From positions 1-54,440 of the forward strand of contig JAFALA010000073.1 of the NCBI GenBank assembly GCA_019234815.1: a stretch of DNA of 54,440 nucleotides, written 5' to 3'. This document shows positions 26,182 through 33,954 of this stretch, in pieces. Origin of the DNA: Burkholderiaceae bacterium (GTDB lineage: Bacteria; Pseudomonadota; Gammaproteobacteria; Burkholderiales; Burkholderiaceae_C). The notes beneath the pieces are model-generated. The model was not told the DNA's origin, did not search any database, and worked only from the letters and a program-made list of their open reading frames with translations. Position 1 is the first letter of the stretch; every line of letters begins with the position of its first letter. A program made the translations under genes and the position numbers.

Positions 26182-26748
26182 ATGGCGCTCAAAGCCACCA
26201 TCTACAAAGCCCAGCTGAACATCTCGGACATGGACCGCCACGTCTATGGCGAACACAACCTGACCATCGCCAAGCATCCGTCCGAGAACGACGAGCGCAT
26301 GATGATGCGCGTGCTGGCCTACGCCCTGTGCGTTCCCGCCGACGAGCTGCTCGGCAAGCTCGAATTCAGCAAAGGCCTGTCGGACGTGGACGAGCCCGAA
26401 CTCTGGCAGCGGGACCTCACCGGCGAGGTGGTGCACTGGATCGACCTGGGCCAGCCGGACGAGCGCCGCATCATGAAGGCGCATGGCCGCGCCGAGCGCG
26501 TCACCGTGTTCACCTACGCGCACAGCACGCCGATCTGGTGGGCCGCACTGGAGAACAAGCTGCAGCGCGCGCCCAAGCTGCAGGTCTACCAGATTCCCGC
26601 CGACCAATCCCAGGACCTGGCGACGCTGGCCGAGCGCGGCATGCAGTTGCAAATCAGCATCCAGGACGGCAGCATCTACGTCAGCACGGCGACCCGCTCG
26701 TTGGAAATCCACCCCCAAATACTGCGGCTGCGCGCGGCGCAAGATTGA
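26182..26748 (+). CDS. yaeQ: YaeQ family protein
   Basis: 188 residues, the usual length of YaeQ. Family features visible are MALKATIYKAQLNISDMDRH, HPSENDERMMMR, ELWQRDLTGE, HWIDLGQPDE and IWW. YaeQ proteins have a compact PD-(D/E)XK-nuclease-like fold, but no activity is established that I can state with confidence. The ATG at 26182 aligns with the family start. The GNAT gene begins 10 bp downstream and the DJ-1 family gene overlaps that, so the three probably form an operon. Confidence 0.93.
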   Translation: MALKATIYKAQLNISDMDRHVYGEHNLTIAKHPSENDERMMMRVLAYALCVPADELLGKLEFSKGLSDVDEPELWQRDLTGEVVHWIDLGQPDERRIMKAHGRAERVTVFTYAHSTPIWWAALENKLQRAPKLQVYQIPADQSQDLATLAERGMQLQISIQDGSIYVSTATRSLEIHPQILRLRAAQD

Positions 26749-26758
26749 GATCGTCCAG

Positions 26759-27043
26759 ATGATCAAGCACAACACCGCCGAACGGCAGTTTTTCCTCGAG
26801 CCCCTGCCCGCCCAGCGCTGCGTGCTGGACTACCAATGGCAAGGCGACCAGACCATGGTCTTCACCCACACCGGCGTGCCGCCGGCGCTGGAAGGCCAGG
26901 GGCTGGCCGCCCGTCTGGTCAAGGCCGGACTGCAATGGGCGCGCGAGCAGAAGGTGCGCGTGGTGCCGGCCTGCAGCTACGTGGCCGCCTACATCAGGCG
27001 GCATCCGGAGTGGAATGACTTGCTGAGCGAGACCCCCGCATGA
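26759..27043 (+). CDS. Small GNAT-fold N-acetyltransferase (YjdJ-like)
   Basis: 94 residues. The protein matches the short acetyltransferase family typified by YjdJ, with FTHTGVPPALEGQGLAARLV carrying the acetyl-CoA pyrophosphate loop and the C-terminal CSYVAAYIRRHPEW motif with its conserved Cys. The acceptor substrate is unknown. The start ATG at 26759 lies just past the yaeQ stop, and the gene ends in an ATGA overlap with the DJ-1 family gene. Confidence 0.88.
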   Translation: MIKHNTAERQFFLEPLPAQRCVLDYQWQGDQTMVFTHTGVPPALEGQGLAARLVKAGLQWAREQKVRVVPACSYVAAYIRRHPEWNDLLSETPA

Positions 27044-27693
27044 ACATCGCCATACTCATCTTCGAAGGCTTCAACGAACTCGACTCGCTGATTGCCCTGG
27101 GCATTCTCAACCGGATCAAGAAACCCGGCTGGCGCGTTTCCATCGCCAGCCCAAGCACGCACATTCGTTCCATGAACGGCGTGATGCTGGAAGCCCAGGC
27201 AACGCTGGAAGAGGCCAGCGCTGCCGATGCCGTCATCATCGGTAGTGGCGTGAAGACGCGGGACGTGGTGGCCGACACCGCCTTGATGGCAAGGCTGAGG
27301 CTCGACCCCACGCGACAGCTATTGGGTGCGCAATGCTCCGGCGCCTTGGTGCTTGCCCAGCTCGGCCTGCTCGCCGACCTGCCCGCCTGCACCGACTTGA
27401 TCACCAAGCCCTGGGTCGAGGAAACGGGCGTCAGAGTCCTGAACCAGCCCTTCTTCGCCGAAGGCAACCTGGCAACCGCCGGCGGCTGCCTGGCTTCGCA
27501 ATACCTGGCCGCATGGGTCATTGCCCGCCTGGAAGGCCTTGACGTCGCCAGAAGCGCGCTGCACTACGTCGCGCCTGTCGGGGAAAAAGAGGAATACGTG
27601 GAACGCGCCATGCGCAACATCGTGCCGTATCTTCCGGCATCTATTCCCGTATCTACTCCCGAACCTCTTCCTGAACCCGGCATAGCCTGTTAA
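27040..27693 (+). CDS. DJ-1/PfpI family protein
   Basis: 217 residues. The fold is that of the DJ-1/PfpI class I glutamine amidotransferase-like superfamily: ILIFEGFNELD at the start and a nucleophile-elbow Cys, C99, in GAQCSGALVLAQLGLL. ATAGGCLASQYLAAW is the usual later motif. Members act as glyoxalases, chaperones or isonitrile hydratases, and which applies here is not clear. The tail after about residue 198 is Pro/Ser-rich. The start overlaps the GNAT stop, and the stop overlaps that of the convergent nucleotidyltransferase at a TTAA. Confidence 0.87.
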   Translation: MNIAILIFEGFNELDSLIALGILNRIKKPGWRVSIASPSTHIRSMNGVMLEAQATLEEASAADAVIIGSGVKTRDVVADTALMARLRLDPTRQLLGAQCSGALVLAQLGLLADLPACTDLITKPWVEETGVRVLNQPFFAEGNLATAGGCLASQYLAAWVIARLEGLDVARSALHYVAPVGEKEEYVERAMRNIVPYLPASIPVSTPEPLPEPGIAC

Positions 27694-28274
27694 GGGCCGG
27701 TGATCCTGAGCCGCGGCCAGCGGTCCTGAAAGCGCTTTTGCGCCATTCTTTGCCGATACATCTGGGCGCTTGCACGAACAGGGTTGTGCCGGACCACGAG
27801 CCCGAACAAATCGTCCAGACCGTGCGGCGCGATCACTTCGATCGTCTCATCCGCTCTCAGACGGACTCCGACACAAGTCGCATATTCCGGCCAGGTGGCC
27901 AGCGCCTCCTCCAGGGAATGCAGCGGTGGCACGGTCCGTCCAAAGGCCTGCCCATACCAGAGATGCACGGCCGCCTGGTTGACCACCTCCCAGGGCACAT
28001 CAGGCTGCCAGGCCGCAAGCTGCGCCTGCAGCGCCCGGTCGCGCTCGGCAGACAGGTCTGTCGCATCGAAATAAGCCAAGTCAATATCCGCCGGAGCGAT
28101 CGGATTTGTCAAGCCATGCAAGGCGTCCCAGACCAGGTTGCGGACCGCGCCGGCGCCAATGCACCAGTCCGACAGGCCAAGGCGCCGGGCGGTTTTCAGG
28201 GCCGAAATCAGTGGCCCCGACCTTTGCACGATGGCAGTCAGCTGCCGGGTGTAGGGACCATCGAAACAAGCCAT
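27690..28274 (-). CDS. Nucleotidyltransferase family protein (DUF925 / NTP_transf_6-like)
   Basis: 194 residues. It shows a nucleotidyltransferase-like core: CIGAGAVRNLVWD followed by the acidic pair in ADIDLAYFD, then WEVVNQAAVHLWY and YATCVGVRL, and a C-terminal HGLDDLFGLVVRHNP. These are the marks of the DUF925 family, whose substrate is unknown. The stop codon overlaps that of the DJ-1 family gene on the other strand. The gene is downstream of murB on the same strand, but a hairpin lies between them. Confidence 0.85.
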   Translation of the reverse strand: MACFDGPYTRQLTAIVQRSGPLISALKTARRLGLSDWCIGAGAVRNLVWDALHGLTNPIAPADIDLAYFDATDLSAERDRALQAQLAAWQPDVPWEVVNQAAVHLWYGQAFGRTVPPLHSLEEALATWPEYATCVGVRLRADETIEVIAPHGLDDLFGLVVRHNPVRASAQMYRQRMAQKRFQDRWPRLRITGP

Positions 28275-28342
28275 CAGGATTGAACCTCGATCAATTCAGC
28301 CAAGAGCCCTCCGGGCCGGCCCAGCGGGGATGCCAGCAGCCC

Positions 28343-28384
28343 ATCCTTGAAAATCAGGAATGTCGTTCCGTGAATTTCAAGGAT
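28343..28384. other. Long imperfect hairpin between murB and the nucleotidyltransferase gene
   Basis: Arms 28343-28360 and 28366-28384 pair over about 17 bp with a few mismatches around a 5-base loop TGTCG; the outer part ATCCTTGAAA/TTTCAAGGAT is nearly perfect. There is no T-run, so it is not a standard terminator. It is AT-richer than its surroundings. The rest of the 142-bp gap shows nothing. Confidence 0.6.
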
Positions 28385-28416
28385 AAATATCTGCCTACGC
28401 CCCAAGCGCACGTTTC

Positions 28417-29535
28417 CTACACCACCACCGGCTCCGGCTCCAGCCGGATCCCGAAGCGCCCGTAGACGCTTTCCTGGATGGCGCGCGCCAGCGTCACCAC
28501 CTCGGCGCCGCGCGCTTCGCCGCGGTTCACCAGCACCAGGGCCTGCTTGTCGTAGACGGCTGCGCCGCCCACGGTCTTGCCCTTCCAGCCGCAGGCATCG
28601 ATCAGCCAGCCGGCCGCCAGCTTGACCGTGCCGTCGGGCATCGGATAGTGCACGATGCCGGGGTCGCGGCCAATGATGTCGCGGCATTGCTCGGGCGTCA
28701 CCACGGGATTCTTGAAAAAGCTGCCTGCGTTGCCGATCTGCGCCGGGTCGGGCAGCTTGGCGCGCCGGATGTCGCAGACCCAGTCGAAGATCTGGCGGGC
28801 GTCGGGGGCCGTGATGCCGGTCTCGGCCATCTTGCGCTCGAGGTCGAGGTAGCCCAGCATGGGTGTCCAGGGGCGCGGGCAGCGCAGCAGGACCTTGGTG
28901 ATCACGCTCTTGCCCGCCAGTCCGCCAAAGCCGCTGCGCTTGAAGACACTGTCGCGGTAGCCGAAGGCGCACACCGAGGCCGGCAGGCGGACCTTGCGGC
29001 CGGTCACCAGGTCGACCACTTCCACGGCCTCGACGCGGTCTTTCAGCTCAACGCCGTAGGCGCCGATGTTCTGCACCGGCGCGGCGCCCACCGTGCCCGG
29101 GATCAGCGCCAGGTTTTCCAGGCCCGGGATGCCCTGCTCCACGCTCCAGCGCACGGCCTCGTGCCAGGTCACGCCCGCGCCGGCTTCGATGATCCAGGCG
29201 TCCTCGCGCGTCTCCAGCAGGCGCAAGCCCGGGATTTCCATCTTCAGCACCACGGCTTCGACGTCGCGCGTCAGCACGATGTTGCTGCCGCCGCCCAGCA
29301 CGAACTTGGGCGCCCGGCCCAGTTCGGGGTGGTCGACCACGCGGCGCACGTCGGCGTCGGAGCGGATGCGCACCAGGCGCAGCGCCGTCGCCGGCAGGCC
29401 GAAGCTGTTGTAGGCCTTCAGGTTGACGTCTCGCTCGATGGCGAGCGCCGGGCGCGCCACGGCAGACGCGGGCGCGGACTCAAGCCCCGGGCCCTCGCCG
29501 GCAACATCGGAGAAAATTCCTGCTTGTTCTTGCAT
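28417..29535 (-). CDS. murB: UDP-N-acetylmuramate dehydrogenase (MurB)
   Basis: 372 residues from the ATG at 29535. The enzyme reduces UDP-GlcNAc-enolpyruvate to UDP-MurNAc in peptidoglycan synthesis, using FAD and NADPH. FAD-binding motifs FVLGGGSNIVL and IPGTVGAAPVQNIGAYG are visible, along with the proton-donor Ser in NAGSFFKNPVV and the late Glu in FGIRLEPEPVV. The first 40 residues are a poorly conserved Ala/Pro-rich extension, so translation might begin further in. The gene diverges from yajQ across about 60 bp. Confidence 0.95.
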   Translation of the reverse strand: MQEQAGIFSDVAGEGPGLESAPASAVARPALAIERDVNLKAYNSFGLPATALRLVRIRSDADVRRVVDHPELGRAPKFVLGGGSNIVLTRDVEAVVLKMEIPGLRLLETREDAWIIEAGAGVTWHEAVRWSVEQGIPGLENLALIPGTVGAAPVQNIGAYGVELKDRVEAVEVVDLVTGRKVRLPASVCAFGYRDSVFKRSGFGGLAGKSVITKVLLRCPRPWTPMLGYLDLERKMAETGITAPDARQIFDWVCDIRRAKLPDPAQIGNAGSFFKNPVVTPEQCRDIIGRDPGIVHYPMPDGTVKLAAGWLIDACGWKGKTVGGAAVYDKQALVLVNRGEARGAEVVTLARAIQESVYGRFGIRLEPEPVVV

Positions 29536-29596
29536 GGCTGAATTTTCCCAGATCAAATGCAGGCCACCGATTCATTTTTAGATAGCCCCACACAAC

Positions 29597-30091
29597 ATGC
29601 CCAGCTTTGACACCGTTCTTGAGCCCAATATGGTTGAAATCCGCAATGGCGTTGACAACAGCGCCAAGGAAATCGCCACGCGCTTCGACTTCAAGGGCAC
29701 CGGCGCCCGCATCGAGCTCAAAGACAAGGAAAAGGAGATCGTGCTCTACGGCGACAGCGATTTCCAACTGGAGCAGATCAGCGCCGTGCTGATCGACAAG
29801 CTGACCAAGCGCAAGGTCGAGCTCACCTACCTCGACATGAGCGGCAAGGTGGAAAAGCTCGGCGGCGACAAGGTCAAGCAGGTCTACAAGGTCAAGGCCG
29901 GCATCGAGTCCGATCTGGCCAAGAAGATCGTCAACGCCATCAAGGCCAGCAAGATCAAGGTGCAGGCCTCGATCCAGGGCGACGAAGTGCGCGTCACCGG
30001 CAAGAACCGCGACGACCTGCAGGCCACCATGGCCATACTGCGCAAGGACATGAGCGACGTGCCGCTCACCTACACCAACTTCCGCGACTGA
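29597..30091 (+). CDS. yajQ: YajQ family nucleotide-binding protein
   Basis: 164 residues, full length for the YajQ (DUF520) family, starting [21 protein letters not shown] with [25 protein letters not shown] and the family ending [10 protein letters not shown]. The fold is two RNP-like domains. A Xanthomonas member binds c-di-GMP and modulates a transcription factor; others bind RNA or nucleotides. With yfiN in the same window a c-di-GMP link is attractive but not shown. It starts a plus-strand run that continues past 33 kb. Confidence 0.96.
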   Translation: MPSFDTVLEPNMVEIRNGVDNSAKEIATRFDFKGTGARIELKDKEKEIVLYGDSDFQLEQISAVLIDKLTKRKVELTYLDMSGKVEKLGGDKVKQVYKVKAGIESDLAKKIVNAIKASKIKVQASIQGDEVRVTGKNRDDLQATMAILRKDMSDVPLTYTNFRD

Positions 30092-30099
30092 CACGCCCC

Positions 30100-30759
30100 A
30101 TGCTTGGCCGCGTCGCAATCGTCTCGCTGGGTCTCTGGCTGGGCGCCGGCGCGCTGGCCCAGACCGAACCCATGGTCAGCCTGAACGGCAGCATGGGCCA
30201 GCGCGCCGCGCTGCTGCTGATCGACGGGCAGCCGCGCTCGGTCGCCGTCGGTGAGACGGTGCTGGGCGTCAAGCTGCTGTCGGTGGGCGACGGCCAGGCG
30301 CGCGTCGAGATCAATGGGCGCCAACACCAGCTGGAGCTGGGCGCCTCGCAAGCCAACGTGGGCGCGCCGGCGCTGAACGGCAGCGCCGGGCAGCAGATCG
30401 TGCTGCAGGTCGGCAGCGGCGGCCATGTGCTGGCCAATGGCAGCATCAACGGCCGCAGCACCCAGTTGATGGTCGACACCGGCGCCAGCACCGTGGCCTT
30501 GAGCGAAGCGGAGGCCCAGCGCATCGGCCTGCGCTATAAGGACGGGCGCGCCATCAGGAGCCAGACCGCCAACGGCGACGCGCAAGGCCGCATGGTGACG
30601 CTGGACAGCATTCGCATCGGCGACGTCGAGGTACACAACGTCCAGGGCGTGGTGCTGTCGTCGCCCATGCCCTACGTGCTGCTGGGCAACAGCTTTCTGG
30701 AGCGCTTCCAGATGCGCCGCAGCAACGACCGCATGGTGCTGGACCTGCGCCAGCCCTGA
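30100..30759 (+). CDS. Retropepsin-like aspartic protease, TIGR02281-type
   Basis: 219 residues with a signal peptide (about 1-21, ending ALA-QT), an N-terminal beta-rich domain, and a C-terminal retropepsin fold (about 100-219). The catalytic triplet is D126-T-G in MVDTGASTVAL, and YVLLGNSFLERF matches the C-terminal half of such domains. It should be exported and may act as a dimer, like other single-lobe aspartic proteases. The substrate is unknown. It starts nine bases after the yajQ stop, so the two are likely cotranscribed. Confidence 0.88.
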   Translation: MLGRVAIVSLGLWLGAGALAQTEPMVSLNGSMGQRAALLLIDGQPRSVAVGETVLGVKLLSVGDGQARVEINGRQHQLELGASQANVGAPALNGSAGQQIVLQVGSGGHVLANGSINGRSTQLMVDTGASTVALSEAEAQRIGLRYKDGRAIRSQTANGDAQGRMVTLDSIRIGDVEVHNVQGVVLSSPMPYVLLGNSFLERFQMRRSNDRMVLDLRQP

Positions 30760-30783
30760 GCAGTCTCGCGACAAGGAGCCGAC

Positions 30784-31983
30784 ATGGACCTGAATTTCAC
30801 GCCCGACGAACTCGCCTTTCGCGCCGACATCCGCGCCTGGGTGCGCGCCAACTTGCCCGAGGACATCAGCAGCAAGGTGCACGCCGCGCAGCGCCTGGAC
30901 AAGTCCGACATGCAGCGCTGGGCGAAGATCCTGGGCCGGCAAGGCTGGCATGGCTGGGCCTGGCCCAAGGCCTTCGGCGGGCCGGGCTGGAACGCCGTGC
31001 AGCGCCACCTGTTCGAGGAAGAATGCGCGCTGGCCGGCGCGCCGCGCGTTGCACCGTTCGGCCCGGTGATGGTGGCGCCGGTGATCATGGCCTTCGGCAC
31101 GCCCGAGCAGCAGCAGCGCTTCCTGCCCGGCATCATGAGCGGCGAGGTCTGGTGGAGCCAGGGCTACAGTGAGCCGGGCTCGGGCTCGGATCTCGCCTCG
31201 GTCAAGACCCGAGCCGAGCGCCAGGGCGACCGCTACATCGTCAACGGCCAGAAAACCTGGACCACGCTGGGCCAGTACGGCGACTGGATCTTCTGCCTGG
31301 TCCGCACCGACACCAGCGGCAAGCCGCAGACCGGCATCTCCTTCCTGCTGATCGACATGAAGTCGCCCGGCGTGACCGTGCGCCCCATCATCATGCTCGA
31401 CGGCGAGCACGAGGTGAACGAAGTCTTCTTCGACAACGTCGAGGTACCGGCCGAGAACCTGGTCGGCGAGGAAAACAAGGGCTGGACCTATGCCAAGTAC
31501 CTGCTGGCCCACGAGCGCACCAACATCGCCGACGTCAACCGCGCCAAGCGCGAGCTGGAGCGGCTCAAGCGCATCGCCAGGCTGGAAGGCGTGCTCGACG
31601 ATGTCCGCTTCCGCGACCAGATCGCGCTGCTCGAGATCGACATCGTCGCGCTGGAGATGATGGTGCTGCGCGTGCTGTCCGCCGAAAAAAGCGGCAAGCA
31701 GTCGCTGGACGTGGCGGGCCTGCTGAAGATCCGGGGCAGCGAGATCCAGCAGCGCTACACCGAGCTGATGATGCTGGCCGGCGGCCCCTACAGCCTGCCC
31801 TACATCCACGAGGCCATGGAAGCGGGCTGGCAGGGCGACCAGGTCCTGGGCGGACTCTGGCCAGGTGGGGCCGCGCACTGCGCGCCGCTCGCCAGCTACT
31901 ACTTCAACTATCGCAAGACCACGATCTACGGCGGCTCCAACGAGGTGCAGCGCAACATCGTGGCCCAGACCGTGCTGGGCTGA
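30784..31983 (+). CDS. Acyl-CoA dehydrogenase (probable catalytic subunit of a pair)
   Basis: 399 residues with the ACAD three-domain layout: helical N-domain, beta domain with WWSQGYSEPGSGSDLAS, and C-terminal helical domain ending YGGSNEVQRNIVAQ. The position that holds the catalytic Glu in medium-chain enzymes is Gly (YGGSNE). E244 in LLAHERTN is placed like the base in isovaleryl-CoA and FadE26-type enzymes. It should make an alpha,beta-enoyl-CoA using FAD. A second ACAD gene follows 10 bp later. The pair suggests a heterotetramer; the substrate is unknown. A GACAAGGAG ribosome site precedes it. Confidence 0.93.
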   Translation: MDLNFTPDELAFRADIRAWVRANLPEDISSKVHAAQRLDKSDMQRWAKILGRQGWHGWAWPKAFGGPGWNAVQRHLFEEECALAGAPRVAPFGPVMVAPVIMAFGTPEQQQRFLPGIMSGEVWWSQGYSEPGSGSDLASVKTRAERQGDRYIVNGQKTWTTLGQYGDWIFCLVRTDTSGKPQTGISFLLIDMKSPGVTVRPIIMLDGEHEVNEVFFDNVEVPAENLVGEENKGWTYAKYLLAHERTNIADVNRAKRELERLKRIARLEGVLDDVRFRDQIALLEIDIVALEMMVLRVLSAEKSGKQSLDVAGLLKIRGSEIQQRYTELMMLAGGPYSLPYIHEAMEAGWQGDQVLGGLWPGGAAHCAPLASYYFNYRKTTIYGGSNEVQRNIVAQTVLG

Positions 31984-31993
31984 GGAGAAGCAG

Positions 31994-33118
31994 ATGGATT
32001 TCGATTTCAGCGAAGACCAGCAATCCCTGCGCGACGCCGTGCGCCGCTGGGTCGACAAGGACTACGGCTTCGAACACCGCCGCGGCATCGTGCGCGAGGG
32101 CGGCTTCAGCCGCGCGGCCTGGGACGGCCTGGCCGGACTGGGCCTGTGCGCACTGGCCGTTCCCGAGGCCTTTGGCGGCATGGGACTCGGCCCCGTCGAC
32201 GCGATGGTGGTGATGGAAGAGCTGGGCCGCGGCCTCGTCCTGGAACCCTATGCGCAGGCGGCCCTGATGGCGCCCGCCTTGCTGGCCCGTGCGCCGCAGG
32301 GCCTGCAAGCCGCCTGGCTGCCGCGCATCGCTTCGGGCGAATCCCTCGTGGTGTTGGCACATCAAGAGCGCGCGGCGCGCTACCGCCTGGATCGCGTCAG
32401 TGCCCAGGCCGAGGCAGGCGCCGACGGCGGCTTCGCCCTCACGGGCAGCAAGAGCATCGTCCCGGCCGGCAGCCACGCGGACGCCTTCATCGTGCCGGCG
32501 CGGCACGGCGGTGGCATCGCGCTGTTCCTGGTCGAACGCCAGGCCGCCGGCGTGAGCACGCGCGCCTATGTGCTGCAGGACGGCTCGGCCGCGGCCGAAC
32601 TGAACCTGGACCAGGCATCAGCCCGCCTGCTGGTCGGCACTGGCGAAGGGCTCGCCGTGCTGGAACTGGGCGTGGATGTCGGCATCGCCGCGCTGGCGGC
32701 GGAAGCGGTCGGCGCGATGGAAAAAATCATCGCCGTGACGGCCGACTACATGAACACGCGCAAGCAATTCGGCGTCACCATTGCCAGCTTCCAGGCCCTG
32801 CGACACCGCATCGCCGACGTGAAGATGCAGCTGGAACTCGCTCGCTCCATGAGCTACTACGCCACACTGAAACTGCGCGAGCCCGCCCCGGCGCGCCGCT
32901 ACGCCCTCTCGCAAGCCAAGGTGCAGCTGGGCCAAGCCATGCGCTTCGTCGGCCAGCAGTGCACCCAGTTGCACGGCGGCATCGGCGTGACGGACGAGTA
33001 CATCTCCAGCCACTACTTCAAGCGCCTGACGGTGATGGAAATGCAGTTCGGCGACACGCTGCACCACCTGGGCCAGGCCAGCGCCAACATGGGCGAGCAG
33101 GCCGGCGTGTTCGCGTGA
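31994..33118 (+). CDS. Acyl-CoA dehydrogenase (probable partner subunit)
   Basis: 374 residues of ACAD fold: MDFDFSEDQQSLRDAVRRW at the start, VPEAFGGMGLG, NTRKQFGVTIASFQALRHRIADVK and a C-terminal HGGIGVTDEYISSHY. The segment matching the E244 region of its neighbour (ELGVDVGIAALAAEAVG) has no Glu at the expected place. I infer a non-catalytic or FAD-sharing partner in an alpha2-beta2 enzyme, as known for actinobacterial FadE pairs. A strong TGAGGAGA ribosome site lies before the ATG at 31994. Confidence 0.9.
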   Translation: MDFDFSEDQQSLRDAVRRWVDKDYGFEHRRGIVREGGFSRAAWDGLAGLGLCALAVPEAFGGMGLGPVDAMVVMEELGRGLVLEPYAQAALMAPALLARAPQGLQAAWLPRIASGESLVVLAHQERAARYRLDRVSAQAEAGADGGFALTGSKSIVPAGSHADAFIVPARHGGGIALFLVERQAAGVSTRAYVLQDGSAAAELNLDQASARLLVGTGEGLAVLELGVDVGIAALAAEAVGAMEKIIAVTADYMNTRKQFGVTIASFQALRHRIADVKMQLELARSMSYYATLKLREPAPARRYALSQAKVQLGQAMRFVGQQCTQLHGGIGVTDEYISSHYFKRLTVMEMQFGDTLHHLGQASANMGEQAGVFA

Positions 33119-33153
33119 GGTCCGCGCCGGGACCCTGCTGCTAGCATCGGCGC

Positions 33154-33873
33154 ATGATGCGTTTGTCCCAAATTCTTTTCTCTCAAGGCTTCGGCACCCG
33201 CCGGCTGTGCTCCGGCCTGATCATCCATGGCGAAGTCAAGGTTGACGGCGAGGTCGTCGAAGATCCTGACGCCGAGTACGAGCCCGAAGGCCTGAACTTC
33301 GAGGTCTCGGGCAAGACCTGGCCGTACTATGCCAAGGCCCTGATCATGCTGAACAAGCCCTCCGGCTACGAATGTTCGCAAAAGCCCAAGCACCATCCCA
33401 GCGTAATGAGCCTGCTGCCGCCGCCGCTGCGCGAGCGCAACGTCCAGCCGGTCGGGCGTCTTGACGAGGACACCACCGGCCTGCTGCTCCTGACCGACGA
33501 CGGCGCACTGATCCACAAGCTCACCAGCCCCAAGCACCATGTGCACAAGGTCTACGAGGCGCGCTGCAAGCACGAAGTGACCGACGAGCAGCTCGCCCGG
33601 CTGCTGGCCGGCGTGGAATTGCGCGAACCCGATCCCAAGCCGCATCACCAGGCGCAATTCGTGCAGGCGGTCGCTGCCGAGCGATTCGATGCGACCGGCC
33701 TGCGCCTGACGCTCGACGAAGGCAAGTACCACCAGGTCAAGCGCATGGCCGCCGCCGTCGGCAACCGGGTGGAGTCGCTGCACCGCTCCCAGTTCGGCGC
33801 GCTTCAATTGCCGGCCGACCTGCCAGCCGGCGGCTGGTGCTGGGTGGCCAGCCCGAGCTGCGTCAGCCCCTGA
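33154..33873 (+). CDS. RsuA-family 16S rRNA pseudouridine synthase
   Basis: 239 residues: an N-terminal S4 RNA-binding domain (about 1-60, RLSQILFSQGFGTRRLCSGLI) and the RsuA/RluB/E/F-type catalytic domain with D104 in GRLDEDTTGLLLLTDDG. GKYHQVKRMAAAVGNRV is the conserved later motif. By analogy with RsuA it should convert one uridine of 16S rRNA to pseudouridine; the exact site and subgroup are not certain. MM at the start gives two possible ATG codons, and no good ribosome site is seen. Confidence 0.92.
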   Translation: MMRLSQILFSQGFGTRRLCSGLIIHGEVKVDGEVVEDPDAEYEPEGLNFEVSGKTWPYYAKALIMLNKPSGYECSQKPKHHPSVMSLLPPPLRERNVQPVGRLDEDTTGLLLLTDDGALIHKLTSPKHHVHKVYEARCKHEVTDEQLARLLAGVELREPDPKPHHQAQFVQAVAAERFDATGLRLTLDEGKYHQVKRMAAAVGNRVESLHRSQFGALQLPADLPAGGWCWVASPSCVSP

Positions 33874-33941
33874 GGCCCCCATGGCCATCCAGCGGCCCGC
33901 CCGCCCTTGGCGCATTGCGCCGTTGCGGCTTCAGCCGGAAC

Positions 33942-33948
33942 GATAATC
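33942..33948 (+). promoter_or_regulatory. Putative -10 box of ribF
   Basis: GATAATC ends seven bases before the ribF ATG. If used, transcription starts at or near the A of the ATG, making a leaderless messenger. This fits the lack of a Shine-Dalgarno sequence. No convincing -35 hexamer is present. Confidence 0.3.
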
Positions 33949-33954
33949 AGCCCC

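Noticed and set aside
33874..33954. Possible FMN riboswitch before ribF
   Set aside because: Only 81 bp are available and the conserved RFN-element helices are not seen; none is seen before ribE either.
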